Assembly: GCF_900103325.1 (NCBI RefSeq)
Contig: NZ_FMXM01000002.1
Location: 62,001-126,000, forward strand
Reading direction: 5' to 3'
Length of the DNA stretch: 64,000 nt
Source: Mesorhizobium qingshengii
Lineage (GTDB): Bacteria > Pseudomonadota > Alphaproteobacteria > Rhizobiales > Rhizobiaceae
The position numbers and the translations under genes were made by a program. How positions within the stretch are numbered: the stretch's first letter is position 1; every line of letters begins with the position of its first letter. This document shows, one piece after another, positions 50,336 to 59,325 of the stretch. A model generated the notes under the pieces. It searched no databases. It saw only the letters and a program-made list of their open reading frames with translations, and was not told where the DNA came from.

Positions 50336-51371
50336 CAACGAACAGCGACGCTACCTGGGGCTACAGGCTTTGCGTGCGATCGCAGCGCTGCTGGTGGTCG
50401 TTCAGCACTCTGTCTATTTTTCATGCCTCGCGACAGGCGCTGACACCATCAGTTTCCGCCGCCTTCAGCTCGGCACTACCGGCGTCTTCATTTTCTTCGT
50501 CATTTCGGGGGCTGTGATGGCGTTGGCAACGACCAATGAGGGGCCAAGGTCATTTGCTCTCTCGCGCTTGACGAGAATTTACCCTGCCTATTTCCTCGCG
50601 CTCGGCCTGGCGTATGTCGTGTTGTCGACCGCTGGACAGCCACCGACGATAACACCAGACGCTTCCCTGTTTCTGCTTCCTACAGGGGACCTCAATTCGA
50701 CCTTCAATGTTCCCTACTGGACGCTCATTTATGAGATGCAGTTCTATGCGCTGCTTTGGTTGGCGGTCGTTTGCCGGACCTCTCACACCGCGAGGATGTG
50801 GCTTGCCGTCTGTTGGGCCGTGGTTATCCTCGTTTCAGGGACATCCGGAATAGCAGTTCCGGTGCTTAATCCGACCGCAATTCAGATACCTTTTTCCGGC
50901 GTCAACCTGTTTTTCGTCCTGGGCTATGTCATGGCATCAGGGATGATGACCAGAGACTGGCGACCCTTCTTTGCTCTAGTGCTTCTGACTTCTGTCATGA
51001 GCCTCTACGCAAACGCCTGGAGCCAGTCCTATCTTGGTCTCGGCGTCCTATGCGCCTCAGCCGTGTTCATATCCATCTGGATCGAAGCCGGGTTTGTGCC
51101 GAAGTGGCTGGCGAAAGCAGGTGACTATTCTTACGGGCTCTATCTGGCCCACTTGTCGATCGTCTTTGCGATCTACAAAGCGGCACCGGGTTGGCCGCTA
51201 TGGGCAATGATAGTCGCGACGCTGTCTTGCGGCCTGCTAGGCGGCTTGGCGTTCGGACGCCTAGAGCAGTGGCTCTATCGGAAATACTGGAGACCGATCG
51301 CCAAGCGCGCCAACCGCGATAGGGAATTTTCGGCCCCTGATCTTGCCGCTATTCGGTCGGACCAAAGATAG
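50328..51371 (+). CDS. Acyltransferase-3 family membrane protein (second of two)
   Basis: This 347-residue paralogue has YLGLQALRAIAALLVVVQHS at the N-terminus, GTTGVFIFFVISGAVMALA, RLTRIYPAYFLALG and YSYGLYLAHLSIVFAIYK. It resembles the ExoZ-type branch. The ATG at 50328 has GAGGGGGAAGC upstream and lies inside the end of the preceding gene. Its 3' end overlaps the convergent phage gene by 23 bases, tying the pair physically to the prophage. Confidence 0.85.
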   Translation: MPNNEQRRYLGLQALRAIAALLVVVQHSVYFSCLATGADTISFRRLQLGTTGVFIFFVISGAVMALATTNEGPRSFALSRLTRIYPAYFLALGLAYVVLSTAGQPPTITPDASLFLLPTGDLNSTFNVPYWTLIYEMQFYALLWLAVVCRTSHTARMWLAVCWAVVILVSGTSGIAVPVLNPTAIQIPFSGVNLFFVLGYVMASGMMTRDWRPFFALVLLTSVMSLYANAWSQSYLGLGVLCASAVFISIWIEAGFVPKWLAKAGDYSYGLYLAHLSIVFAIYKAAPGWPLWAMIVATLSCGLLGGLAFGRLEQWLYRKYWRPIAKRANRDREFSAPDLAAIRSDQR

Positions 51372-51753
51372 TAGCCGGGTCGCCCCCTATGCTCTGTAGC
51401 ATCTGGAGAGCAGTCGGATCATTGGCATAGATATCGGTCCGTGCGTTCCAACGTTCCTGCGTATATAGATCGGCGCTGTCGATCTCGGTCTTCGCCGCTT
51501 CGAGCAGGCCCGCAGCCTGCAGCCGATCGATGATGACACGTTTGGGCACTAATCGCGCCGGCTTCAGCTGTTGCGGCAATCCGTCAGGAAATTGAGCGCG
51601 TAGCACATCCCACAGCTCATCCTCGCTCGCGATGCGTGTCACGCCAGCACCTTCAGGCAAGGCGTCAACATAAGCGCCGGTTGAGCTTGACCAGAATCGG
51701 CTTTCGTTGCCGGCCACAACCCAGAACCAATTGCTGGGATCATAATCAGGCAT
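51349..51753 (-). CDS. Phage tail-fibre-associated protein (possible fibre assembly protein)
   Basis: This 134-residue protein starts MPDYDPSNWFWVVAGNESRF and continues with YVDALPEGAGVTRIASEDEL. Its position directly after the fibre gene (8-base overlap) is that of tail-fibre assembly chaperones, but the family is not securely recognised. ATG 51753 is chosen; codons further upstream belong to the fibre gene in another frame. Confidence 0.65.
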   Translation of the reverse strand: MPDYDPSNWFWVVAGNESRFWSSSTGAYVDALPEGAGVTRIASEDELWDVLRAQFPDGLPQQLKPARLVPKRVIIDRLQAAGLLEAAKTEIDSADLYTQERWNARTDIYANDPTALQMLQSIGGDPATIFGPTE

Positions 51754-53455
51754 ACGTGCCTCCCGATGATGTCGACCCGGCAGCATCGCCGGGAAGATAT
51801 GACGCGCCGGCACCCGCAACATCCGCCCACGCAGTATAGCTGACTGAGTAGCGAGAGCCGGTAGCCGAACCGCTGAATGTATTGCTGCTAATAAGTGCGC
51901 CACCATCGCGACTTGCGATAAGGAACCCTGAAGAGAACGCGGGCGTCCCTGTGAGAGTCACGGTCTTGCCGGTGCATTGGATAAGCGCGCCGGTCGTTGT
52001 GAACCAGTGCCTCGTGCCGCCACCGGAGATGGTGTAGTTGTTGAGGAATGTGACGATTGCCTGCTGTTCCGCGTCGATATGACCGGAGGCGCAAGCGCCG
52101 AACTCAACAACACCAAGGTCAATCTTCGAGGCCCCGCCCGCGCTGATGGCGTAGCCAGAGGTCGTGGCGGCGAACTTGAAGCCGGTAATGGTATATTTGC
52201 CGATTATCCCAAGCGCGTTGATGCAGTTGGCCGAAGTCGTGGCGATGGTCACGTTGGACGGCGTTCCTGTGTCACCCTGAAGTGTGATCGTTCCGCCGCC
52301 AACGAAGCTTTTAAGGTTGATACCGGATGTTCCGCCTGTGCCCGTGCCGCACTGAATGGTCACAGAATAAATTGAGAGGTCGAGCGTTGCGGCCGTATCG
52401 ATGGCTTTCTGGATGGTGAGGAAGGCGCCGCCGCTGTTGTTTACCAGGCCGGTGTTGCCGTCGTTGCCATCGGTGCGGACATAGTAGGTCCGGTTGGCAG
52501 TCAAGACTTCGCGGATGACGGTCGACGACAATAACAGCGCCTTCAGCTGCGCCATTGTCAGGTCTTCGGGGTCGCCCGTGCCTGCCGTCGTGCGGCCTTT
52601 GATCGTCGCATTGGCCATGTTGGCCAGTTTGGCGTTGGTGACGCTATCGTTAGGCACGGATGCCATCTGGGTGAAGACGATGGCTGTCGTGTCGAGCACG
52701 CCACCCACGTCCGAGGTACACGACCACAGGGTGTCCGCGAGCGTCGTTCCTTCCTGGATGAGGATCAGAGCTCCGGCATGTTCATTGTAGGTGTCATATT
52801 CGCCCGACCGAGCCGGGACGGCTCCCACGACATAGATGCCGTTCTCAGCTGGTGCCGTCTGATTCTTGACCAGGACCAGGTCGCCGGTTGCGAGCGCTAC
52901 GCCATCCAGCACGTCAGCATTGTTGAGCGCTGTGGCGATCGCAATGTTTGCCGTTGTCGCCGCCCGAACCGTGCCGCGCTTTCTCACAGCATCAAGGTCC
53001 GTGGCGATGCCTAGCGTCGTGCGCATATCAGCGAAAGTGGCATCGCCGAGGAGCGCACGGCCTGCCGCTGTCAGGGAGAACAGCGCCAGCACACCAGGAG
53101 CGGTGAAATACATGCCATTGTCGGCGAGGCCAGCGAGCTCCGCAAGCGCGGCTATGCTGCCTGATCCCAGCAAGTTGAAGGCGTTCCTTGCGCCCTCCAT
53201 TAGGTATTGGGCGTCGAAGGTGCGCCAGATCTTGTAAGGAGCCGCTGTCTGCGTTGTGCCGACGAAGTTCTTGTCGAGGGTGAGCGTTGTCGGGCCGTCA
53301 ATGGACGCGATCGTCGCCCTTAGGCCGCTGTCGGTCTCGATCTGGTCGCCTGGCGCAAGGTTGTTCGTCGTCCAGGCTGTGCCTATGCCGACGACTGCCG
53401 TCGACCCGTTGGTGAGCGTCGCAGTGCCGGCGCTGTAATAGGCGGTCAGGGTCAT
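51746..53455 (-). CDS. Phage tail fibre / receptor-binding protein with beta-helix region
   Basis: In this 569-residue protein the N-terminal 80 residues (TLTAYYSAGTATLTNGSTAV) form a phage-particle attachment-like domain. The middle has short repeats (DSVTNAKLANMANATIKGRT). The C-terminal half (about 320-520) is rich in Gly/Thr/Ile turns like a right-handed parallel beta-helix (YYVRTDGNDGNTGL, then TLQGDTGTPSNVTIATTSAN). The end GDAAGSTSSGGTYA is a typical tip tail. It probably binds surface polysaccharide, consistent with the neighbouring acyltransferases that could mask the receptor. Confidence 0.8.
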   Translation of the reverse strand: MTLTAYYSAGTATLTNGSTAVVGIGTAWTTNNLAPGDQIETDSGLRATIASIDGPTTLTLDKNFVGTTQTAAPYKIWRTFDAQYLMEGARNAFNLLGSGSIAALAELAGLADNGMYFTAPGVLALFSLTAAGRALLGDATFADMRTTLGIATDLDAVRKRGTVRAATTANIAIATALNNADVLDGVALATGDLVLVKNQTAPAENGIYVVGAVPARSGEYDTYNEHAGALILIQEGTTLADTLWSCTSDVGGVLDTTAIVFTQMASVPNDSVTNAKLANMANATIKGRTTAGTGDPEDLTMAQLKALLLSSTVIREVLTANRTYYVRTDGNDGNTGLVNNSGGAFLTIQKAIDTAATLDLSIYSVTIQCGTGTGGTSGINLKSFVGGGTITLQGDTGTPSNVTIATTSANCINALGIIGKYTITGFKFAATTSGYAISAGGASKIDLGVVEFGACASGHIDAEQQAIVTFLNNYTISGGGTRHWFTTTGALIQCTGKTVTLTGTPAFSSGFLIASRDGGALISSNTFSGSATGSRYSVSYTAWADVAGAGASYLPGDAAGSTSSGGTYA

Positions 53456-53456
53456 C

Positions 53457-53777
53457 TCAGTCGTCCTCGCCCATAGCGTGGCGTCTTATCGCTTGGAGCT
53501 GCTCCGCTTCCGTTTTCTGGGGTGGGGAGGTGGTGGAAGTCTCCTCGGCCGACGAGGCCGTAGGGTCTTCCGGTGGCTGACCAAGCGCTTCGCTCAGCGC
53601 CTTTCTGAGCCGAGCGATCTCCTCCGCCTGCCGCATGTTCAGAACGGCGAGTTCGTATTCCCGCTGCGCCAGCAGCATGATGTGATTGCGCCATGCCTCG
53701 CGGTCGATGTCCGCCAAGCGCGCCGTCTGGTTCAAGACAACCAGCGGGTCCAGTTGCACTTGCTTGGGTTCGCTCAT
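53457..53777 (-). CDS. Phage protein of unknown function (106 aa)
   Basis: It has a helical N-terminal half (NQTARLADIDREAWRNHIML, then NMRQAEEIARLRKALSEALG, possible coiled coil) and a Ser/Thr/Glu/Pro-rich C-terminal tail. No family is recognised. It overlaps the next upstream gene by ATGA and sits one base from the fibre start, so it is co-expressed with the tail. Confidence 0.65.
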   Translation of the reverse strand: MSEPKQVQLDPLVVLNQTARLADIDREAWRNHIMLLAQREYELAVLNMRQAEEIARLRKALSEALGQPPEDPTASSAEETSTTSPPQKTEAEQLQAIRRHAMGEDD

Positions 53778-54106
53778 TGCATGATCTCCAGTTTTGCGAG
53801 GACAGCCTTGATCTCGGCCGCCGTGTTCGCGGCCCGAACAGCGGCCTTCATCCGACGACGCTCGACATCGAGGGCGGCAACGGCCGCGTCTTGTTTGGTG
53901 GCGGCAGCGATGATGGCCAGCCGATCGGCCTCGTCGACAATGAGCGGCCCGGCCAGATCGCGCCCGAGGATCGCCCGTTCTGCCTTGCGCTGATGCAGCC
54001 TTCCGAGCGGCCCGATGAGATCGTTGATCTTCTTGGCGTAGACCCGGTCGATACGGTCCTCGGCCTCGGGTCGAAGCGTGTCGGCCCTACTCAATTTCAA
54101 GGTCAT
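53774..54106 (-). CDS. Phage protein of unknown function (110 aa)
   Basis: It is highly helical and charged (EAEDRIDRVYAKKINDLIGP, then VEAALDVERRR-like VAALDVERRRMKAAVRAANT). No domain is recognised. Translational overlap with both neighbours places it in the tail operon. It overlaps the next gene by 20 bases. Confidence 0.65.
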   Translation of the reverse strand: MTLKLSRADTLRPEAEDRIDRVYAKKINDLIGPLGRLHQRKAERAILGRDLAGPLIVDEADRLAIIAAATKQDAAVAALDVERRRMKAAVRAANTAAEIKAVLAKLEIMQ

Positions 54107-54467
54107 AGACTGCCTCCATGATCGGCCAGGGCGGGGAAATGCGGATGGTGACGGGGCCGGCCTCGTCCATCTCGATCGAGGCGTCCTCGATCTGAACTAT
54201 GGTGCCGTCGATCGAGGCCGTGACGGTCGAGCCGGCCGGCACGTCGGCCAGCGAAATGACGCGGCCAGCGACGCTCACCTCGGCTTCGCATGCCGGCCGA
54301 GGCACCAGTTGGCCGTCGACCACACGCCAGGCCGAATAGGCATCCGGCGGGATAGCCAGGACGACGACGAAACCGACACCGGTTTCTTGCAGGTGCTTGC
54401 CGTGGCCCTTTGGATACATGCTCAAGGTCTGCTGCACCCGCCCGGCTTCGTCATGGATGATGATCAT
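54087..54467 (-). CDS. Phage protein of unknown function (126 aa)
   Basis: It starts MIIIHDEAGRVQQTLSMYPK and ends with a beta-rich segment (GPVTIRISPPWPIMEAVYDL). The middle SAWRVVDGQLVPRP and VISLADVPAGSTVTASIDGT suggest a small beta-sandwich. No family is securely recognised. It lies between the small tip-protein genes and the fibre module. Confidence 0.65.
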   Translation of the reverse strand: MIIIHDEAGRVQQTLSMYPKGHGKHLQETGVGFVVVLAIPPDAYSAWRVVDGQLVPRPACEAEVSVAGRVISLADVPAGSTVTASIDGTIVQIEDASIEMDEAGPVTIRISPPWPIMEAVYDLEIE

Positions 54468-54479
54468 TGATCCGGCTCC

Positions 54480-54926
54480 TCAGTCCGTTGAGTTTTCAAA
54501 GACGCAATATGCGAAGGTCGAAAGCGTCGCTGTCAGCGCATAGCGCGTGTAAAGCTCCAGCCTGTCCGTGAAGGTGATCGCGCAAATCACTGGCTCGTAG
54601 AATTCCCAGAAAGTGCTGGAAACCGTCTGGCCGCCGACAATGGCTTGGGTGGGGATCAGGTGAAGATTGAGGTTGTTATCCTTGACGGCGACCAGCGCCT
54701 GGGGCGCCTTCGCGAAGGGTGTTGGGAAGGTCACCGTGCTCTTTTGATAGTGGTTGTTGAACGGGCCGATGCTGACCGCGCCGCCGAAAGCGATCGTCCC
54801 CTGCAGATAGATCCTGCGCGTCGAAGAGTTCGAATTGAAGAGGATGTTGGACTGGGACGCAGTATCGATGTCAAAGCCCTCGCGGGCGATGGCAATGCCT
54901 GTTTTGTCCCACCGCGCGCGAGGCAT
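54480..54926 (-). CDS. Phage tail tip-associated protein, paralogue 3
   Basis: This 148-residue protein has a segment FDIDTASQSNILFNSNSSTR followed by RIYLQGTIAF that corresponds to FDVDTAAQADLLIHESIFLS and QIIQSGTVA of the upstream gene. The rest (beta-rich, with KAPQALVAVKDNN) resembles small decoration or tip proteins. It starts directly after the preceding gene's stop. Function inferred from position only. Confidence 0.65.
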   Translation of the reverse strand: MPRARWDKTGIAIAREGFDIDTASQSNILFNSNSSTRRIYLQGTIAFGGAVSIGPFNNHYQKSTVTFPTPFAKAPQALVAVKDNNLNLHLIPTQAIVGGQTVSSTFWEFYEPVICAITFTDRLELYTRYALTATLSTFAYCVFENSTD

Positions 54927-55322
54927 CTACGGCGTCTCCTGCCTGATGATCGCGTAACTGGCGGATGGTGTGATCGACGAAAAGACTATGGACAAAACAC
55001 CGGCCGAGACGCTCCAGAAGACGTTCGTGTGGATCGTCGTCATGATGCCGCTGAGATAGGCCATCGGTGCCGGGAAGGCGACATTTCCCCCGTAGATCGG
55101 GTAGACGATCGGTATCGGGTTCACCAGCGACGGGTCGATGGCGATGGTCGCCGTGTACGAGGGGCCGCCCGGATTTGCGACGGTGCCGGACTGGATGATC
55201 TGCGACAGGAAGATGCTCTCGTGGATCAACAGATCCGCCTGCGCGGCGGTGTCCACATCGAAGGTGGGCTTCGAGATCCGGAAGACCAAAGGTGAGCCGA
55301 GGCTGATCTTTCCGCGCTTCAT
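54927..55322 (-). CDS. Phage tail tip-associated protein, paralogue 2
   Basis: This 131-residue protein is the closest relative of the downstream 148-residue protein (shared FD-DTA-Q segment). It is beta-rich and ends SYAIIRQETP. The start at 55322 forms an ATGA overlap with the preceding gene, which fixes it; a longer in-frame start would lie inside the upstream gene. Confidence 0.65.
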   Translation of the reverse strand: MKRGKISLGSPLVFRISKPTFDVDTAAQADLLIHESIFLSQIIQSGTVANPGGPSYTATIAIDPSLVNPIPIVYPIYGGNVAFPAPMAYLSGIMTTIHTNVFWSVSAGVLSIVFSSITPSASYAIIRQETP

Positions 55323-55717
55323 GTCGGGAAGATCCTGTAGATGACGTAGGCAACCACGACGGGATAGTTCAGGTTCTTGCAGTCGCCGGTGATGCCAGTC
55401 GGTCCCACGATGAGCGTGACGCTGGTGGTGGTGCCGAAATCCCCATCGGCAATGTTCGTGTAGAAGCCGGATTTCAGGAATGCGATCTCGGCAAGCGGCT
55501 TGGCGCCAAGGGTCGCCCAGGTGACGAAGCTGGTGTTCGGCGAGGCGTTGGCCGATATCGTGAACGTCCCTGTGAGAGCGATGCCGGCGGCGCCGAGCCA
55601 GTCGCTGTCGAAGGCGACGTGATTGGTCGGCAACGACATGTCGCGCGCATTCTTGCCCGCGATGGCCATCCGCAGGCGCTTCGATCCAGCGATGTCGTCC
55701 AGGAAGCCGCGCGACAT
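55319..55717 (-). CDS. Phage tail tip-associated protein, paralogue 1
   Basis: This 132-residue protein has a similar size and layout to the two following genes: N-terminal MSRGFLDDIAGSKRLRMAIA, central FDSDWLGAAGIALTGTFTIS, beta-rich end VVAYVIYRIFPT. Similarity to the other two is weaker but visible. It overlaps the J-like stop by one base. Confidence 0.6.
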   Translation of the reverse strand: MSRGFLDDIAGSKRLRMAIAGKNARDMSLPTNHVAFDSDWLGAAGIALTGTFTISANASPNTSFVTWATLGAKPLAEIAFLKSGFYTNIADGDFGTTTSVTLIVGPTGITGDCKNLNYPVVVAYVIYRIFPT

Positions 55718-58311
55718 CAGTCAAACCACTCATGTTGGCCGAGGGCGACGGTGAAGACGTAACGGTTGTCTGGGCTCTTGATCAGGCCGGCTATGATCGT
55801 GCCGATGTTGGCGAAGTTCGCCCGGAGCTGGCCGGCCGTGAAGGCGAACGGGTATTCCGCGTTGCCGGCGGCGTCTCGGAAATAGACCAGGTCGGCGAGG
55901 AACCCGATCGTGCTTTGGCCGCCGGCCGTCGCCGACATCAGCATGGCGGCGGTTGCGGTCGCGCCGCCGTCAGTCGCCGAGGTGCTCAATGCAATGGTCG
56001 AAACAGCGCCGCTTTCCGTGGCGGTCGTGTTGACGCGGAAACGCCCCGACGCAGAGAAGTTGCCGACCGTGGCGTCAAGAATATCCAGCAGGTCATTGGT
56101 GGCGGTGACCCGTCCGTCAACCAGGCTGATGGCCGATGCTTGCGCGCTGAAGGCGGTGGCGATCGCGTTGATGCCGGTATAGCCCGTCAGCGCCGCCTCG
56201 GTGGTTTCAACCCGCTGCGAAACCGCGTCCACATCGCTGGCCAGCACCGTGGTGATGTTCTCGTACTTCGCGTCGAACCCGGCCACATGCGCCACCAGCA
56301 GGGTGCGCAGCTCCTGCTTGTCGAGCACGTTGCGGCCATCTTGCTCGACCGTCGCAAGGGTGTTGCGAATGAGCTGGTTTTGCAGATCGCGCGCGGCCTG
56401 GCCGACCCCGTAGAGGCCTTCGTCGATAGTCTGGTTGATCTGGTCGATGAGGCCGGGTGGGTAGATCTGGACAGGTCCGGTCGCGTGTTCCGTAGTCAGC
56501 CACGGCGTGAACGTCTTGAAGCGATCGGGAACCGTCGTGATGGTGGCGCGCCCGGTGTAGAACACGCCCGGCTGCACGTCCTTTGACGTTTCATAGATGC
56601 CATCCTCAGCGGTCGAGCACTTATCCTGGTAGATGACCTGGCCGGTCGGATCGAGGCCGATAAAGTAGAAGAACCGCACCTCGGTGATGGTGGGATCGGC
56701 CGGCGGCGTCCAGGCAAACCGCAGCGACGGTACTTCCTGTCCATCAGACCCGGCAATGGTGCCGACCTCGATGGCGAAATCCTGCACCGTGCTCAGGATG
56801 GCCGGGTTGATCGGAGGGCTTGGGGCAACGATGATCGGGCCGGGCTCGATCGCGCCGTCGTCGTAGATGTCGGCACCGGTTTCAGTCAGCGCCAGCGTGT
56901 AGCGGAACTGCTCGTCGACCTGAGACTTGGTGATGAGCCAGTCAACGCCCTCAAAGGTGACCCACTCGCCCTCCATCGCCGCCAGGCCGACGCGCCGACT
57001 GACCGGCAGGGTTTGCGACCCGCCCTTGCGGTTCTGGCGATAGCGGATCGTAAGAAGGTATTGAGCGATGTCGGGGTCGGTCACCTGCAGGAAGTCGTTC
57101 GACGTGCCGCGTGGCGCGCCATCGGCGGCGATGTCATCATTGACGATGATCGGCTTGAGGCTCGCGGCCTCCCACTGGCTCTCGATCGAGGTGAACTGAC
57201 CGGAAAGCTGGTTGTAAAGGTCGGAAGCGGACTTGTCGTATTGGGTGTCCGGTCGCGGCCGATCGAGCGGGATATCGTCGGCGGTGATCTCCATCACCGG
57301 GATCTGCGGTGCTCCCGCGATGACGCCGGACAGACCACGCCGGTTGACGGCATAGCCGGCCAGAGCGTCCTCGAATTCGGCGAGGATCTGGGTGTGGTCA
57401 TCGTCGGAGTTGACGAACAGGCTGCACTGATAGGTCGGCTTGCCGCCCCGAAGAGCGTCAGCGACGTTCATCGATGCGAAATAGCTGGCGAGATCCAGCT
57501 GGCCGAGGGTCTTGCCCATGCCGACCAGTGTGCGGCCCGATATCATGCCCTTCAGGCCCAGCTCGTAATTGAGCCGGTGAACGGCCGGGTTTAGTGTGTG
57601 CAGCCATGTCGTCGGATCGTCGAGGCGCTGTGTGCCCGAGCCGCCAACCACGGTGCTGTCCTTGCGCGGGTCGTACTCGCGCAGGCCACGGAGCACCCAC
57701 TCGATCGACGGCCGACCGGATGGGAACTTGTCCTGGTCGTATTTCATTTCGCACACGACATAGGTCATGCCGGCGCACACGCTGGTCGATTTCCATGTCT
57801 GGCCGAGATCCGCGGTCTTGGCGACCAGCCTCACATCGGGGCCTTGGCCGGGGCGACCGTCATAAAAGCGGATCGAGATCAGGTCTCCATAATTCTCGAC
57901 GTGGTAGTGCTTGACCTCATTGCCGCCGACGATCGGGTCGGCCTCGACCAAATTGTGCTTCGCGCCGCCGAAGAAAACGTAGGGCTCAAGCCCGTCGCAC
58001 CGGCCGTGGGCCAGGCGCCAGACCTCGGCGTTGAACTTATTGCCCTCGCCATATTTCGCGTAGAAGAGCCGGTGCGCCTGGCTGATCTTGCCGATGCCGT
58101 AGAGGGTGGACACCGGCGCCGAGCCACCAATCTGGCTTTCGCCCTGGACCGCCGAATATTTCCGAGCCTTCGGCCGCAGCAGGTAGCTGATGCCCAACCG
58201 CGTCGCAAAGGCCAGCGCGCCGGAGATCAGGGTCGACGCGAGGGTGAACGCGACCGTTCCAGCTGTGAATAGGGCACCGGCAATCAGGCCGCCGATAAGT
58301 GTAAAGATCAT
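55717..58311 (-). CDS. Phage tail tip protein J-like (host specificity)
   Basis: This 864-residue protein has an N-terminal hydrophobic segment (about 1-40) followed by the J-family region (GGSAPVSTLYGIGKISQAHR, YVFFGGAKHNLVEADPIVGG). A middle region resembles a putative tail-tip beta-barrel (PSIEWVLRGLREYDPRKDST, typical of this family), then an Fn3-like segment (about 515-620). The C-terminal domain is rich in Ala/Thr with coiled-coil (VSQRVETTEAALTGY) as in central-straight-fibre domains. It contacts the receptor or baseplate centre. It is shorter than lambda J (about 1130 residues). Confidence 0.85.
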   Translation of the reverse strand: MIFTLIGGLIAGALFTAGTVAFTLASTLISGALAFATRLGISYLLRPKARKYSAVQGESQIGGSAPVSTLYGIGKISQAHRLFYAKYGEGNKFNAEVWRLAHGRCDGLEPYVFFGGAKHNLVEADPIVGGNEVKHYHVENYGDLISIRFYDGRPGQGPDVRLVAKTADLGQTWKSTSVCAGMTYVVCEMKYDQDKFPSGRPSIEWVLRGLREYDPRKDSTVVGGSGTQRLDDPTTWLHTLNPAVHRLNYELGLKGMISGRTLVGMGKTLGQLDLASYFASMNVADALRGGKPTYQCSLFVNSDDDHTQILAEFEDALAGYAVNRRGLSGVIAGAPQIPVMEITADDIPLDRPRPDTQYDKSASDLYNQLSGQFTSIESQWEAASLKPIIVNDDIAADGAPRGTSNDFLQVTDPDIAQYLLTIRYRQNRKGGSQTLPVSRRVGLAAMEGEWVTFEGVDWLITKSQVDEQFRYTLALTETGADIYDDGAIEPGPIIVAPSPPINPAILSTVQDFAIEVGTIAGSDGQEVPSLRFAWTPPADPTITEVRFFYFIGLDPTGQVIYQDKCSTAEDGIYETSKDVQPGVFYTGRATITTVPDRFKTFTPWLTTEHATGPVQIYPPGLIDQINQTIDEGLYGVGQAARDLQNQLIRNTLATVEQDGRNVLDKQELRTLLVAHVAGFDAKYENITTVLASDVDAVSQRVETTEAALTGYTGINAIATAFSAQASAISLVDGRVTATNDLLDILDATVGNFSASGRFRVNTTATESGAVSTIALSTSATDGGATATAAMLMSATAGGQSTIGFLADLVYFRDAAGNAEYPFAFTAGQLRANFANIGTIIAGLIKSPDNRYVFTVALGQHEWFD

Positions 58312-58718
58312 GCGGCGTCACCCGTTCGAAACGCGGCGACACAGTCGGCGACGAAGTGATAGGAGCGCCCGGCGCTGGTCTTGGTGACGAAGCGTATGCC
58401 CAGGCAAATGCCGACATGCTGGCCATCGACGAGCTGCAGGATAACGATGTCGCCAAGCTGGGCTTCAGCGGGCGCACAGGCCGTCAGGTGCGTGCTGAAC
58501 AGATCGGCCAGGGTCTTGTGGCCACGCTTGCGCAAGGCCTTCTGTGCGCCCAGGATCGTCGTGTAGGCGCGCCAGTACTTCTTCACCAGGCCAAGCGCCG
58601 GATCGAGCGCATCGGCCATCCGACAGCCGAGAAAAAAGCAGTCGCTCTCGCCTTCGACATAGGGCTTGGCCAGTTCGGCCCGAAGGGTCGCATCGACGGT
58701 CTGGAAACGGTTAGCCAC
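58308..58718 (-). CDS. Phage NlpC/P60-like tail assembly protein (K-like)
   Basis: This 136-residue protein has a possible catalytic Cys in VEGESDCFFLGCRMADAL and a His in QLVDGQHVGICLG, the Cys-His order of papain-fold NlpC/P60 peptidases (DUF6950-like). In siphophages a peptidase at this place (lambda K) helps tail-tip assembly or cell-wall entry. It overlaps the J-like gene by ATGA. Confidence 0.75.
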   Translation of the reverse strand: MANRFQTVDATLRAELAKPYVEGESDCFFLGCRMADALDPALGLVKKYWRAYTTILGAQKALRKRGHKTLADLFSTHLTACAPAEAQLGDIVILQLVDGQHVGICLGIRFVTKTSAGRSYHFVADCVAAFRTGDAA

Positions 58719-59325
58719 TGCGCTGCCCCCATTCTTCCTGGATCTTGGCGTTGGTGGCGACGTACTCCAGCGACGTGTCGGCGGGGTCGTTGTCGAAGTT
58801 CTGATCAGCCGGGCTGATCTTGACCAGCGTCGAGCCCCGCACCGAACGGCCGGGCGGCACCAGGTCGATCTCGACGGTCAGCGACCGCTGTCCGTTCTTG
58901 TCGGCGGCTCCTCGGGGAAACCGCACCGCGTCTATGCGGTAGATGATCGAGGTGAGAACACCGGCCACCTGGTCGGTCGCAGGATCTCCGGCCAGCACTG
59001 TGATGATGACCGGCGCATTCAGATAGTTGTAGCTACGGATCGTGGCGATCGCGTCGTCCGGGTTGACCGTCGGCGCGTAGGAAAACACGATCGTGCGCTT
59101 GGTCGGCGACGGTCCTACGGCCGAGGTGAACGCGCCAGGCGCCAACCAGCGGTTAGGAAGGTAGGTCAGGCCATTGAACGTGAACGGCCGGCCGCCACGG
59201 TGATAGCCGACCGTCTTAGGCGGCACGGCTCCTTTGCCCGCAAGATCGAAGCGGACGAGATCCAGGCGGACGAACTGGCCATCGTCGACCAGGGCCTGGA
59301 CGGCCGGATCGAGGCTCGTGCTCAC
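58711..59325 (-). CDS. Phage minor tail protein (L-like)
   Basis: This 204-residue protein shows FVRLDLVRFDLAGKGAVPPK, GRPFTFNGLTYLPNRWLAPG and the C-terminal SLEYVATNAKIQEEWGQRSG. Beta-rich proteins with this pattern occupy the L-like position between tape measure and K in tail operons. A small overlap with both neighbours is present. Exact family not certain. Confidence 0.7.
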   Translation of the reverse strand: MSTSLDPAVQALVDDGQFVRLDLVRFDLAGKGAVPPKTVGYHRGGRPFTFNGLTYLPNRWLAPGAFTSAVGPSPTKRTIVFSYAPTVNPDDAIATIRSYNYLNAPVIITVLAGDPATDQVAGVLTSIIYRIDAVRFPRGAADKNGQRSLTVEIDLVPPGRSVRGSTLVKISPADQNFDNDPADTSLEYVATNAKIQEEWGQRSG

